12,787 nucleotides of DNA, taken from assembly GCA_039931435.1 (NCBI GenBank), contig JBDTRY010000097.1, positions 1-12,787 on the forward strand, given 5' to 3'. A program made the position numbers and the translations under genes. Positions within the stretch are counted from its first letter, which is position 1, and every line of letters begins with the position of its first letter. This DNA comes from JBDTRY01 sp039931435. Its GTDB lineage: Bacteria > Acidobacteriota > Thermoanaerobaculia > Gp7-AA8. Shown here one piece after another: positions 12,750 through 12,787 of the stretch. Under the pieces are notes generated by a model. It was not told the DNA's origin, searched no databases, and saw only the letters and a program-made list of their open reading frames with translations.

Positions 12750-12787
12750 CGTCCTGTGAGGTCGGCTCTGGAGATTCAACAAGCGAT

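Noticed and set aside
12541..12782. Short reading frames on both strands at the right end
   Set aside because: They translate the palindromic repeat arms (RERSDRRISS-type peptides), a known artefact of such elements.

Overview
The window looks like chromosomal DNA from a GC-rich, diderm (Gram-negative-type) bacterium. A complete tripartite efflux system with an outer-membrane channel, a lipoprotein adaptor and L,D-transpeptidases all point to a two-membrane envelope. The palindromic intergenic repeats at both ends (core GTCATCCTGA...CGAAGGATCT) are of a kind I associate with Acidobacteriota, and that is my best guess for the phylum. It is an inference, not a demonstrated placement. Nothing suggests a plasmid, phage or integrative element.

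Layout, left to right. (1) 1-335: no gene, but two degraded copies of a palindromic repeat. (2) 336-3496, minus strand: four tightly overlapping genes, transcribed as CDP-alcohol phosphatidyltransferase, alpha/beta hydrolase, GalT, rhomboid protease. Every junction overlaps (8, 4 and 4 nt), so this is almost certainly one translationally coupled operon. (3) 3497-4185, plus strand: about 690 bases without a convincing gene. It opens with a clear class I cyclic-di-GMP riboswitch aptamer, continues through several strong hairpins (including a near-identical inverted pair), and ends at a strong intrinsic terminator. (4) 4186-5856, minus strand: two adjacent membrane-anchored YkuD-fold proteins. 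One is a normal L,D-transpeptidase; the other has lost the catalytic cysteine motif. (5) 5936-11867, minus strand: a heavy-metal RND efflux operon (small CxxC protein, CzcC-like channel, CzcB-like lipoprotein adaptor, CzcA-like pump), again with 4-nt overlaps between the three large genes. (6) 12016-12348, plus strand: thioredoxin, divergent from the efflux operon. (7) 12349-12787: no gene, but a composite array of palindromic and direct repeats related to those at the left end.

How the genes work together. The efflux operon would export divalent metal ions (Zn/Co/Cd type, judged from the pump's transmembrane acidic motif) across both membranes. The L,D-transpeptidase pair would act on peptidoglycan. 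The four-gene operon mixes phospholipid head-group chemistry, a membrane-anchored hydrolase, galactose/nucleotide-sugar metabolism and intramembrane proteolysis, all loosely connected with the envelope. The most interesting part is region 3: a c-di-GMP sensor that appears to control no protein, and may instead head a structured noncoding RNA.
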